Source of the DNA: Granulicella tundricola MP5ACTX9
GTDB lineage: Bacteria; Acidobacteriota; Terriglobia; Terriglobales; Acidobacteriaceae
Reading direction: 5' to 3'
Length of the DNA: 64,000 nucleotides
Assembly: GCF_000178975.2 (NCBI RefSeq)
Contig: NC_015058.1
Coordinates: 124,001-188,000 of the forward strand
Positions 43,092 to 52,378 of the stretch are shown here, in pieces. Each line of letters begins with the position of its first letter. Position 1 is the stretch's first letter. The position numbers and the translations under genes were made by a program. The notes under the pieces are model-generated. The model worked only from the letters and a program-made list of their open reading frames with translations, had not been told where the DNA came from and made no database searches.

Positions 43092-46000
43092 ATGAGACGC
43101 ATCCCGTTTTTTGTACCGCTCATCACAATGACCTTGGCCGCAGGCTCTTCATTCGCGCAAACTACCAGCGGTGATATCGCCGGAACCGTCAAGGACGCCT
43201 CTGGAGCTGTCGTCCCGCATGCCAGCGTCACCGTGAAGAATGAAGAGACCGGTGTCACCGTCAACGTCACGGCAGGTAACAGCGGCGACTTCCACGCCAG
43301 CAATCTCCTCCCCGGCAAATATGACCTCGCTGTCTCGGCTCCCGGCTTCCAGCCCTCCCGCCTCAACGGTGTTCTAGTGGAGCTCAACAAGACCTCTACC
43401 TCCGACGTCTCCCTCTCTATCGGCACCAGTACGACCGTTGAAGTCGTCGCCGACGCGGGCGCAGTCATCGACACCACCACCACCAACCTCTCGCAGACCT
43501 TTTCCAATGTCGAGCTTTCGAACCTCCCCACCACCTCCACAGGCTTCGGCGTCATCAACGCCTCGCTCCTGAGCCCTGGTGTGGCGTCCGCTGGCGGCAT
43601 CGGCATTGGCACCGGCCCTTCGGTTGGCGGTCAGCGTCCCCGCAACAATAATTTCACCATTGAAGGAATCGACAATAACGATAAGGCCGTCACCGGTCCC
43701 CTTATCTATATTCCGAACGACTCCGTCGGCAGTTTCACTCTCATCACCAATCAGTTCTCGCCTGAGTTTGGCCACTCGTCCGGCGGCCAGTTCAACACCA
43801 ACATCGTCTCTGGAACGAACACTTTTCACGGCAAGCTCTATGAGTACTTCCAGAATCGCGACCTGTTCGCCGGACTGGGAAGCCAGGCCAGCAAACCTGC
43901 TCTTCGGCCCCGTTATGACAACAATCGTTATGGAGCCCAGCTCGGTGGACCCATTCTCCACGACAAGCTCTTCTTTTTCGCAAACTTCGAACGTAACTCC
44001 ATCGGCTCGAACCCCAGTCTCTTCTCCTGCGTTCCTACTGCAGCGGGCAAAGCGACCCTCGCAACACTCACCAATAATGGCTTCAGTGCGACCAACCTGC
44101 AGCAGTTCCTGCTCTACACCCCGGCAGCCAATGTAACGGGCGCAAACGGCGCTGGCATCGACGCCGGTGCTGACGCAGCCTGCGGAAACCAGGCCTCCGG
44201 TCCGCAGTCGTTGACCGTTTATTCAGGCACTGCGTTGAACTCCGCCACCGGACTCTATGCCTCCGGTACCCCCACCGTGATTCCGCTCGGCAATTACCAG
44301 ACCACGGGTGCGGCACCGTCGGACTTTGACGTTCTCACCACCAGCGTCGATTACACCATCACGCCGAAGGATAGCTTCCGCGGCCGTTACGTCTATAACC
44401 GTCTCACCAGCACAGATACTGGTGCCGGCACCGTGCCGTTTGAGCAGTTTTACACCACAGCGCCCAATCGGTATCAGTTGATCGCGCTCAGCGAATTTCA
44501 TACCTTCACTCCAAACCTCACTAACGAGCTTCGGATTGGTTTCAATCGACACTCCAATACCATCACCGCCGGAAACTTCACCTATCCCGGTCTAGATTCC
44601 TTCCCAAATTTTTATTATGGAGATCTTGGGCAGTTCAACCTCAGCCTCGGTCCGGACAGCAACGCACCCCAATTCACGATCCAGAATCTCTATCAGCTCA
44701 CGGACAATATCAGCTATGTCAAGGGCAAGCACGACGTTAAGATCGGTTTCGATGGCCGCAAGTACATCTCACCCCAGGGTTTTACGCAGCGTGCACGAGG
44801 CGACTACGAGTACAACGGCTTGACCGAGTTCTTACATGACCTCGCGCCCACCAGCTTCGGCGAGCGCTCAACCGGTAACCTCACCTACTATGGCGATCAG
44901 ACCGCGCTTTACGGCTACGGGAATGATACCTGGCGCTTGACTCCCACCTTGACCCTTAACTACGGCCTGCGTTACGAGTTCACCTCCGTTCCCGTCGGAG
45001 AACGGGCTCAGGCCCTAAACGCCAATGCTTCAGTTCCCGGTCTGGTCACCTTCCAGGCACCAAAGCCCGCTTACAAGAACTTTGCACCGCGTGCGGGCAT
45101 CAATTGGGCTCCCGATGAGAAAACGTCTGTACGCGCTGCATTCGGCATCGCCTACGACGTCCTCTTCGATAACCTCGGCACACTATCCTTTCCTCCTCAG
45201 TACTCCTCCACCAATGATGTGGGTAATGTTGGAAACCCGCAGCCCGGAGACCCGAACTTCCTCAAGAATGGTGGTTTGCCGGCTGGCACGGGTGGAATCC
45301 TGACCTTCGCCAACACCCCCACCGGCATCGCTGCAGAGCGAGCAGCAACCGCAGCTTTCCTGCCCAACCAGGTCACACCATACGCTGAAACTTACACCTT
45401 GACCGTTCAGCGGACCATCGCCTCGAACTACACCATGGAGATCGGTTATATCGGTACACGCGGTATTCACCTCCCCATGCAGGATCAGATCAACGTTCAG
45501 CCTCGTGTCACTGCAGCAAACCAGTTGCCCACATCCCTCACCGGCGCGACAACGGTCACCGCAGCGCCAGGTGCGAGCACTTTAGCTAAAATTCAGGCTC
45601 TGTCGAACATCGTTCCTGCCTGGAATGCCGCTGGATTTACCTCGAAGATCACCTCCTACCAGCCCTATTCCAGCTCTAACTACAACGCTGGGATCGTCAA
45701 CCTGACTCGCCGGATGTCCCATGGACTATCCGCCAATCTTTCCTATACCTATAGCAAGACGATGGATGACGCCACGGCTGAAGTCTTTGCAACGACGCTT
45801 ACTCCGCGCCGTCCGCAGAACTCGCAAAACATCGCGGCGGACTACAGCCGCTCCGCTCTGGACCGTACTCACCGCGCCACCCTCGCGGCAGTCTATGATC
45901 TCCAGCTTTACAAACACTCCAACCACTACCTTCTCCGGAACGGCGTCGGCAACTGGACCATCTCGCCCATCTATACCTATGAATCGCCTGAGTACGTAAC

Positions 46001-46532
46001 TGTCCTTTCGGGTGTCAACTCCAACCTGAACGGCGATAGCGGCAATGCCATCGACCGCACGATCATCAACCCCAACGGCGCTGCCAGCCACACCACCAGT
46101 TCCACGGTGCACGCTCAGTATGCTGCTAACCTGGCCGGTCTCTGCGGGGTGGGTGTAACCCAGTGCGCGGCCAACACCGTTGGTTATGTTGCCGATAATC
46201 CGACCGCCTACTACATCCAGGCGGGCGTCGGCACGTTGCCGAACGCTCCACGTAACTCGCTCGCAACCCGGCCCATCAATAACTTCGATGTCGCCGCCTA
46301 CAAGCGCATAAACTTCCGTGAGCGGTACTCCTTCGAGTTCGGCGCACAGGCTTTCAACGTCCTGAATCATGCGCAGTACACCCCGGGAACCGTCAATAAC
46401 GTAAACTCCACATCGTCGACCGGCGCGGATCTTCCGTACCAGACGGTTGGGAACGCCTTCTTCGCGCAGCCCGGGAAGGTGTTTACAAACAACGGCCGTA
46501 CCATGCAGCTCTCCGGCAAGGTCAATTTCTAA
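43092..46532 (+). CDS. Oar-like TonB-dependent receptor with carboxypeptidase-regulatory domain
   Basis: This 1146-residue protein has a signal peptide (IPFFVPLITMTLAAGSSFAQ). A carboxypeptidase-regulatory-like domain (about residues 26-110: GDIAGTVKDASGAVVPHASV, LLPGKYDLAVSAPGF) precedes a plug region (GGQRPRNNNFTIEGIDNNDK) and a long beta-barrel, ending in the aromatic residue of NGRTMQLSGKVNF, as outer-membrane barrels do. Such proteins are greatly expanded in Acidobacteria and are believed to import glycans or peptides. No SusD partner is adjacent. A strong terminator follows. Confidence 0.93.
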   Translation: MRRIPFFVPLITMTLAAGSSFAQTTSGDIAGTVKDASGAVVPHASVTVKNEETGVTVNVTAGNSGDFHASNLLPGKYDLAVSAPGFQPSRLNGVLVELNKTSTSDVSLSIGTSTTVEVVADAGAVIDTTTTNLSQTFSNVELSNLPTTSTGFGVINASLLSPGVASAGGIGIGTGPSVGGQRPRNNNFTIEGIDNNDKAVTGPLIYIPNDSVGSFTLITNQFSPEFGHSSGGQFNTNIVSGTNTFHGKLYEYFQNRDLFAGLGSQASKPALRPRYDNNRYGAQLGGPILHDKLFFFANFERNSIGSNPSLFSCVPTAAGKATLATLTNNGFSATNLQQFLLYTPAANVTGANGAGIDAGADAACGNQASGPQSLTVYSGTALNSATGLYASGTPTVIPLGNYQTTGAAPSDFDVLTTSVDYTITPKDSFRGRYVYNRLTSTDTGAGTVPFEQFYTTAPNRYQLIALSEFHTFTPNLTNELRIGFNRHSNTITAGNFTYPGLDSFPNFYYGDLGQFNLSLGPDSNAPQFTIQNLYQLTDNISYVKGKHDVKIGFDGRKYISPQGFTQRARGDYEYNGLTEFLHDLAPTSFGERSTGNLTYYGDQTALYGYGNDTWRLTPTLTLNYGLRYEFTSVPVGERAQALNANASVPGLVTFQAPKPAYKNFAPRAGINWAPDEKTSVRAAFGIAYDVLFDNLGTLSFPPQYSSTNDVGNVGNPQPGDPNFLKNGGLPAGTGGILTFANTPTGIAAERAATAAFLPNQVTPYAETYTLTVQRTIASNYTMEIGYIGTRGIHLPMQDQINVQPRVTAANQLPTSLTGATTVTAAPGASTLAKIQALSNIVPAWNAAGFTSKITSYQPYSSSNYNAGIVNLTRRMSHGLSANLSYTYSKTMDDATAEVFATTLTPRRPQNSQNIAADYSRSALDRTHRATLAAVYDLQLYKHSNHYLLRNGVGNWTISPIYTYESPEYVTVLSGVNSNLNGDSGNAIDRTIINPNGAASHTTSSTVHAQYAANLAGLCGVGVTQCAANTVGYVADNPTAYYIQAGVGTLPNAPRNSLATRPINNFDVAAYKRINFRERYSFEFGAQAFNVLNHAQYTPGTVNNVNSTSSTGADLPYQTVGNAFFAQPGKVFTNNGRTMQLSGKVNF

Positions 46533-46554
46533 CGGTCGTCGTCATAATTGACAG

Positions 46555-46578
46555 AAGGGCGCCCTTACGGGCGCCCTT
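46555..46578 (+). terminator. Rho-independent terminator-like hairpin after the TonB receptor
   Basis: AAGGGCGCCC-TTAC-GGGCGCCCTT is a perfect 10-bp stem with a 4-nt loop, 22 bp after the receptor stop. The U-tract is short. Confidence 0.75.
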
Positions 46579-46738
46579 GCACTTGGAGTGCGCAACGTCT
46601 TGATGCGAGCAGTTGCCGTTGGGGAAACCGATTCACATCACGACTGAGTTAAGTCGTTCTGCGTCGCATTGAGATGACACAGCGCGTGCGTCTTCGTAGA
46701 TGCCAAGGCTTGATCTTCGCCCCGCACTGCGCGCTACG

Positions 46739-47251
46739 ATGACGACGAAGCACAATTCTAGTGACGTTTATGACAGGGACTTTATGGAATCTGTTGCTAT
46801 TGGCGTCCCCGCAGCGAACTCATCCGATCAGGTCTTCGACGAATGGATATCCGGAGCGGCCCGAGAGCTTTGTGATGCGGGTAACTGGTTTTACACATCT
46901 GTGAAACAGACAGCCGAACCCTCGGATCATAAAGCTAGCTCTGATGAAAACTTCAAAGTTCTATGGCCGAGACAGAGATTGAGACTGCAAATCGTGGTCT
47001 CGAGCAGTACTAGAATCCCGCTTGTCTACGTGGAAAGTGACACGGGAGTCCTACTGGGGCATCTCAACGCCAAGCGATCTCAACAAGTAAGCCAAGACTC
47101 ACAGATGGGCTATAACTTTTTGGCCGTCGTCTGTCGGTGGTTCTCTCCCATCCCAAAGGACTCGCCTGGCCTAGTCATTGTGGTGCTCCGTCTTCATCGC
47201 GATTGGGAAACGTCCGACTGGGCCGTTACGCACCGTTTGTACGGGCGTTAG
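46739..47251 (+). CDS. Hypothetical cytoplasmic protein
   Basis: The frame starts at 46700, but the ATG at 46739 or the one at 46784 (MESVAIGVPAANSSDQVFDE, with AGGGA upstream) is more likely. It has no signal or membrane segment. The beta-rich middle reads RQRLRLQIVVSSSTRIPLVY, VESDTGVLLGHLNAKRS, and the end VVLRLHRDWETSDWAVTHRL. Unrecognised. It lies between the receptor and the barstar gene. Confidence 0.45.
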   Translation: MTTKHNSSDVYDRDFMESVAIGVPAANSSDQVFDEWISGAARELCDAGNWFYTSVKQTAEPSDHKASSDENFKVLWPRQRLRLQIVVSSSTRIPLVYVESDTGVLLGHLNAKRSQQVSQDSQMGYNFLAVVCRWFSPIPKDSPGLVIVVLRLHRDWETSDWAVTHRLYGR

Positions 47252-47604
47252 GTTTAGGCAATTGCTAGTAAGCTGCCGGGTGGATCGATTGAAGTAGCGA
47301 ACAGCTGAAGGGCTAACCGAATCCTGCAGAATCTCTGTGTAACATGAGGGAAGCTTCCGCCCTTCTCTTCACAGCCCGTCTCGTCACAGCAAACCAGTGC
47401 TATCGGATCGAAGAGACTCTGGTTGCTTACCGTTACAGCGCCTCACCTGCTTCTGGACGAAGCTATTCACGGAATAGCGTTGCATCATGCTTCCTAACGC
47501 TGTGCTTTCCACAACTTCGACGTTTCCGCAGTCCGAGCGGGCCGAATTAGCGAAAACGCCGTTCTACATTCGCAAGTGCCGGATGGCTCTATGCTTGAAG
47601 CGTG
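47252..47604 (+). repeat. Gap holding a two-arm inverted element (47506-47567)
   Basis: About 350 bp without a supported gene. Near its end, arm 1 (TTCCACAACTTCGACGTTTC) and arm 2 (TTAGCGAAAACGCCGTTCTA) of the intergenic element occur in the usual order and spacing just upstream of the barstar gene. A 68-residue frame at 47344 looks random. Confidence 0.5.
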
Positions 47605-47940
47605 ATGACAGCGAAGGTGTCGCTAGACTGCAACAGCATCAAAGATTGGGACTCGTTCCACGACGAGTTCGCCACGGTCTTTGGTTTCCCAGCCTTCTAC
47701 GGCAGGAACATGGATGCATGGGTGGACTGCTTGCCGTCCTTGGACGCATCAGAGGACGGCATGTCCACCGTTCACTGTGAGCCTGGTTCTGTGGTGACGC
47801 TTTCTCTGTCAAACGTCAAGGCTTTCGCGGAACGCTGCCCTCAGCAATATAGCGCCGTGATCGAGTGCTCAGCCTTCGTGAACTGGCGACGACTTCAAGC
47901 GGGAGATCCTTCGGTTTTGGCGCTCAGCTTCCACGGATAG
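47605..47940 (+). CDS. Barstar-family ribonuclease inhibitor
   Basis: This 111-residue protein has the barstar pattern: LDCNSIKDWDSFHDEFATVF, then GFPAFYGRNMDAWVDCLPSL. The F-P-x-F/Y-Y-G-x-N-x-D-A-x-x-D-C-L core is the signature of barnase inhibitors. A GTG 3 bp upstream is an alternative start. Barstars bind and block secreted RNases of the barnase type. No barnase-like toxin is seen nearby, so it is an orphan antidote, as is common in cassette arrays. Confidence 0.85.
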   Translation: MTAKVSLDCNSIKDWDSFHDEFATVFGFPAFYGRNMDAWVDCLPSLDASEDGMSTVHCEPGSVVTLSLSNVKAFAERCPQQYSAVIECSAFVNWRRLQAGDPSVLALSFHG

Positions 47941-48182
47941 GGCAGCAAGTGGAGCGCCCGAAGTTTCCTACAACACCTGCGAGCTCAAGTGGTCGATGCA
48001 CATATTCTGCCAAGTGTGCAAACCGCGCGCTAATGACCTCGCAACTGAACCTCAATAGACCAGCCACTCGTCCAAGTCCTACACTGGCTCATCTGGAACA
48101 GTGCCTTTTTCTCTAACCTTGCATAATCGGAACGCACTGCCGAAGATCGGAGACGTTAGTTGCCAGAACTCTTTCGGCGCGT

Positions 48183-48920
48183 TCACCAGGCTTCACCTTG
48201 AATCCCATGCAGGGCCTCTCGGGTCGAGTGCAAATAGGTTGGCCCAACTTGAACCTGGGTCCCGTCCTTCAGGAGCAGGCTCGACGCACCTTTTCTGTAG
48301 TTCTTCCATCCTTGAACCCATTGAACCGCGACCAACGCGGATCGGTGTACCCGAACGACCAACGTTCCTAGACGCTCCGAGAGTTGAGACATCGTGGCTC
48401 TAACGATGTGGCTTCGTATCCTGGTATGAATTAGGGCATAGTCCTTTGCGGCTTCTATCCAGATAATTTCGCTTTCCGGGAGGTCTTGACCGTTGGGTAG
48501 GCCAAATGAACGCTGCGTTAGATAGTTAGGCAAGGCATGTCTTGCCGGAATAGCCATCCTCTCTGCTTTCCGCCGGTCAGCACGAGAGATCGCCTGCCGT
48601 AATCGCTCTAGGTTGATTGGTTTTAGGAGGTAGTCTGTTGCTTCTACAGAAAATGCCTCCTCCCCGTAGTTGTCGAATGCTGTGACGAAAACCACCTCCG
48701 CTGCGTGGTTGCGTCCAAGGGCTGCTGCTACTTCAATCCCGGTTTTGCCGGGCATATCTATGTCCAGAAAAACGAGATCGGGAATAAGGCTCCTAATCAT
48801 ACTCAACGCCTGATCTCCATCTGACGCACTTCCAATCACCTCGATGTTGTCGAAAACAGCCAGGGCCTGAGACAGTCCTCGACGCGCAAGTGGCTCGTCG
48901 TCCACGATGAGCACCTTCAT
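48183..48920 (-). CDS. LytTR-family response regulator
   Basis: This 245-residue protein has an N-terminal receiver (MKVLIVDDEPLARRGLSQAL; phospho-acceptor Asp in DLVFLDIDMPGKTG; Lys in YLLKP) and a C-terminal LytTR DNA-binding domain (EIIWIEAAKDYALIHTRIRS, VRVHRSALVAVQWVQGWKNY). It overlaps the upstream kinase gene by 4 bp, forming a two-component pair. LytTR regulators bind direct repeats and often control envelope or secreted functions. Confidence 0.92.
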   Translation of the reverse strand: MKVLIVDDEPLARRGLSQALAVFDNIEVIGSASDGDQALSMIRSLIPDLVFLDIDMPGKTGIEVAAALGRNHAAEVVFVTAFDNYGEEAFSVEATDYLLKPINLERLRQAISRADRRKAERMAIPARHALPNYLTQRSFGLPNGQDLPESEIIWIEAAKDYALIHTRIRSHIVRATMSQLSERLGTLVVRVHRSALVAVQWVQGWKNYRKGASSLLLKDGTQVQVGPTYLHSTREALHGIQGEAW

Positions 48921-50017
48921 CGACGTTTCACGTTGTAGGAGAGGCTAATGTTCAAAGGCATACGCAGTTCCGCCAGAAAGCCCCTTGTCCGCTGCTCTGT
49001 CCTCATGATTGCCTCCTTTCCATGAAGTGCATCCAACCGCTCTGCAACGTTCTTCAGGCCTACCCCAGTTCCTGCTTTGGCGAGTTTGCCCGGAGCACAA
49101 CAACCATCATCCTCCACGGTCAGGATTAGTTCTTTCTGGTTGGCGCGGGCTGCAATCCTAACATGTACGGCTTCCTTGGATCGCGCCACTCCATATTTCA
49201 CTGCATTTTCAACGAGTGGCTGCAAAATAAGACTCGGGACTAGGGCGTCGCTGAGGTCAGGCTCGCAGAGGTACTCCACTACGAGGCGCTCTCCGAAGCG
49301 CACCGATTCAATTGCTAAATAAGCCTGTGTAGTCTCCAGCTCTGCGGCCAGGGTGATCGATGCATCCATTGATGAGGAAAGCGAAGCGCGCATAAAGTCG
49401 GCGAGCCCGGCAATCATCTCTTCCGCTTCGTGAGCACCCGAGTCAGCAGCAAGGCTGGAGATTGTATTGAGCGTGTTGAAGAGGAAATGCGGATTCAGTT
49501 GATAACGCAGGGCAGTAAGCCGCGCCTGCTGCAGCGCTGCACGTTCGATGGCCAGTTGTTTTTCCCGGGTCAGAAGCGTTTTACTTGACGCTAGAAGAGC
49601 AAGGGCGACTGTCTGCAAGCTGAACAGCAAATTGCAGTAAACCCAGTTAAAACGCGCCATGAGTAGATCGCCCTTGTTCGGCATTCGAAAGCTGAGCAAC
49701 GGTAGGGTCTGCGCTTGAACGATTAGATCCACGGTCCACAGTGCCGACCCAGCCAGAAGAACAATGCCTCCTAGGAAACACCACTCTCGGGGTGTACCGC
49801 GCTTTAGCAGCCGCTCTGCAAGAACGGACAAAAGAAGAGAAATCAGCGGTCCGGCTAGGCTTGTCACGAGCACCTTGACTGTTTCGCCCCTTTGAGGTGG
49901 GCCTATGAAGGACATCCCGACATTAGCCAATCCAACGATAAGCCAAAGCGCCAGGATGAGACGTCTCGGCGACAAAGTTTTGGGACCGGAGATGGGTCTA
50001 GACAATGGTGGAGCCAT
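48917..50017 (-). CDS. LytS-like sensor histidine kinase
   Basis: This 366-residue protein has about four membrane helices (RRLILALWLIVGLANVGMSF, VLVTSLAGPLISLLLSVLAE and others). A His_kinase domain follows: RYQLNPHFLFNTLNTISSLA with the phospho-accepting His, then an ATPase with LQPLVENAVKYGV and GTGVGLKNVAERL. It is divergent from the M13 peptidase gene, with start-to-start spacing of about 160 bp, so that promoter region may be a target. Confidence 0.9.
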   Translation of the reverse strand: MAPPLSRPISGPKTLSPRRLILALWLIVGLANVGMSFIGPPQRGETVKVLVTSLAGPLISLLLSVLAERLLKRGTPREWCFLGGIVLLAGSALWTVDLIVQAQTLPLLSFRMPNKGDLLMARFNWVYCNLLFSLQTVALALLASSKTLLTREKQLAIERAALQQARLTALRYQLNPHFLFNTLNTISSLAADSGAHEAEEMIAGLADFMRASLSSSMDASITLAAELETTQAYLAIESVRFGERLVVEYLCEPDLSDALVPSLILQPLVENAVKYGVARSKEAVHVRIAARANQKELILTVEDDGCCAPGKLAKAGTGVGLKNVAERLDALHGKEAIMRTEQRTRGFLAELRMPLNISLSYNVKRR

Positions 50018-50177
50018 GACTCACTCTATTCGATTCGCTCAAACCCGTCCCATAGTCTTCGTCGCAAATCAGCCGCGTTGGTCGCAAAGAGATATCAATT
50101 CCCATAAACGTCTCTTAGTCTTCTCAATGAGCACACTACCGTGCGGATTTTCAGCTGATGTGCAAGAAGAGGTAATC

Positions 50178-52214
50178 TTGAAGTTCACCAAACCAATGAA
50201 GCGTGTGCTTCATCGCAAACCATTCGCAATTGCGGTTATAGTTGTGTCTTCGGCATTTTCCCTGTTGGCGCAGCGGCCCATGTCTCCGCTTGTGGCCGTT
50301 ACCAGTCCTCGTCACGGTACGTGGGGTTTTGATCCCAGGGGGATGGATCCCTCCGTGAAACCGGGCGATGACTTCTTCTCCTATGCCAACGGCGCTTGGA
50401 TCAGAAAAACAAACATTCCCCCTGATCAAACTAGTGTTGGTCCTTTTTCTGATTTACGCCGCCTCTGCGCAGAGCAGGTTCACTTGCTCCTGGAGACGAC
50501 GCAAGATAACCGTTCGGACTCTGACGAAGGGCGTGTTCACACCCTCTACCAAGCTTTTATGGACGATAGCTCGATTGAACAGGCGGGAGCTCATCCCCTC
50601 CAGTCCGACCTGCAGTTGGTGAGAAAAGTTGGCAATAGAGCGGACGTGGCGCGATTGATGAAACGACATGGCTTCGAAGCCTCCTTGTTCGACCTGGAGA
50701 TCGAGAAAGACGAGAAGCATCCTGATCGGTATGCGGTTCATTTAGGACAAGGCGATCTCGGTCTTCCCAATCGGGACTTGTACTTGGACGCACAGTTTAC
50801 AGACAAGAAGCGCCTGTATAAAGCCTATGTCGCGGAAATGTTAAGGCTGGCCAAGTGGCCAAACGCAAACAAATCGGCCACTGCTGTTGTGGCATTCGAG
50901 AGTCTGATTGCTCAGGCGAGCTGGCGCGGCGAAGATCTCCGAGACAACAGCAAGAGTTACCATTCCATGTCGCTCGCGAACCTTCGTCGCATGGCGCCAA
51001 TGTTTCCGTGGGCGGACTTCATGGCAGGCGATCATCTTTCGGAGAACGACTTCCTCATTGTCACGACGGACACCAGCGTCGTGAAGCTTGCAGAACTGTA
51101 TGGAAGCACACCCTTGTCAACGCTGAAAGCGTGGGAAGCGTTCCGCATGACAGATGCAGCAGCGCCCTACTTGTCAAATGACTTTAGGCAAGCAAGGTTT
51201 GCATTCCGGGGCAACGCCCTGAATGGCCTTGAGGCACCTCCGTCGGAACGCTGGCCCGGCGCGGTCAGCCTTCTCAACGCGCTGATGGGATCCACTGTCG
51301 GCAAAATGTACGTTGCGGCTTACTTTCCAGCGGAAAGGAAGATGGCGGTCCAAGCGATTGCAGACAGTGTCATGCAGGCTCTTCGTTCTGACCTTGCGCA
51401 ACTCACATGGATGGACCCCATCACTAGAGCGAAGTCCCTTCGTAAACTCGACGACATTGCCGTACAGATGGGGTATCCCGACCACTGGCGCTCTTACGCA
51501 GGTGTCAATCTCAATAAGCAAACGCTATACAAGGATGTTGAAACTCTGCGGAACCATAATTGGAACTATCAGGTAAGCCAATTGAAAATGGCCTGGAACA
51601 AGAACGATTGGCGCTTCTGGCCTCAAGAACCCGTCGCATACACGGAGAATGGCCAACTCATCTTCCCGGCTGGGATGTTACAGGCTCCGTTTTTTACTGC
51701 GCAGGCAGATGCGGCAGTCAATTACGGCAGTATCGGCCATGTGATCGGCCACGAGCTGACCCACCCATTCGACGACCGCGGCGACTGGTGGACGCCAGAA
51801 GACAGACAGCGCTTCAAAGAACGATCGGCTCGCCTAGCCAAACAGTACTCAGCGATGGAGCCTTTGCCCGGAGTCCACATCAAGGGAGAGTTGACGCTTA
51901 TTGAAAACGTTGCGGATTTGGGTGGCTTATCGCTCGCATACAAAGCGTACCGGACAACGCTTTCTCACGATGAAGATGCGGTGGAGCGCGATTTCACCCG
52001 TGATCAGGAATTCTTCCTCGGCTACGCACAAGTATGCCGTGAGAAGGAACGACCGGACTCGCTACGAAATAGATTGGCTTCTGAAGTTCATAGTCCCGCT
52101 GCGGCTCGACTCAATGGTGTCGTTCAAAACATGCCGGAATGGTACAAGGCCTTCAACGTGAATCCTGGAGAGCGCATGTACATCGTTCCGGACGAGCGTG
52201 TTGCCATTTGGTGA
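50178..52214 (+). CDS. M13-family metalloendopeptidase (neprilysin/PepO-like)
   Basis: I use a TTG at 50178 with GAAGAGG five bases upstream. An ATG at 50196 is in frame, and either gives a signal peptide (KPFAIAVIVVSSAFSLLAQ); about 678 residues. N-terminal M13_N features are MDPSVKPGDDFFSYANGAWI and GLPNRDLYLD. The catalytic domain has INYGSIGHVIGHELTHPFDD-like HExTH (GHVIGHELTH) and ENVADLGGLSLAYKAY (third ligand Glu plus Asp). The loop after FDDRG that normally spans about ten residues before WWTP is missing here. It is likely a periplasmic or secreted zinc peptidase. Confidence 0.9.
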   Translation: MKFTKPMKRVLHRKPFAIAVIVVSSAFSLLAQRPMSPLVAVTSPRHGTWGFDPRGMDPSVKPGDDFFSYANGAWIRKTNIPPDQTSVGPFSDLRRLCAEQVHLLLETTQDNRSDSDEGRVHTLYQAFMDDSSIEQAGAHPLQSDLQLVRKVGNRADVARLMKRHGFEASLFDLEIEKDEKHPDRYAVHLGQGDLGLPNRDLYLDAQFTDKKRLYKAYVAEMLRLAKWPNANKSATAVVAFESLIAQASWRGEDLRDNSKSYHSMSLANLRRMAPMFPWADFMAGDHLSENDFLIVTTDTSVVKLAELYGSTPLSTLKAWEAFRMTDAAAPYLSNDFRQARFAFRGNALNGLEAPPSERWPGAVSLLNALMGSTVGKMYVAAYFPAERKMAVQAIADSVMQALRSDLAQLTWMDPITRAKSLRKLDDIAVQMGYPDHWRSYAGVNLNKQTLYKDVETLRNHNWNYQVSQLKMAWNKNDWRFWPQEPVAYTENGQLIFPAGMLQAPFFTAQADAAVNYGSIGHVIGHELTHPFDDRGDWWTPEDRQRFKERSARLAKQYSAMEPLPGVHIKGELTLIENVADLGGLSLAYKAYRTTLSHDEDAVERDFTRDQEFFLGYAQVCREKERPDSLRNRLASEVHSPAAARLNGVVQNMPEWYKAFNVNPGERMYIVPDERVAIW

Positions 52215-52378
52215 TTTCCCCGGTACATCCGGCTCACTTGAGCGGTTTACCGTTTTGCAACACAAGGAACCGCTCGGGAACAGAATCCTTTGTTGCCCGT
52301 CTCCTGGTCGTAATCTTCAGCCTGACATCCATGTAGCGCAAGAACACTGTCCCGATAGTTATTGACTCTCGACACGTA

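Noticed and set aside
47344..47550. 68-residue frame upstream of the barstar gene
   Set aside because: Low-complexity, no ribosome site, runs into arm 1 of the inverted element.
34040..48000. A canonical class-1-type or chromosomal integron
   Set aside because: No IntI in the window and no GTTRRRY/RYYYAAC pairs in the elements. Some genes are large (TonB receptor, 822-residue protein), so the region is not a standard cassette array.
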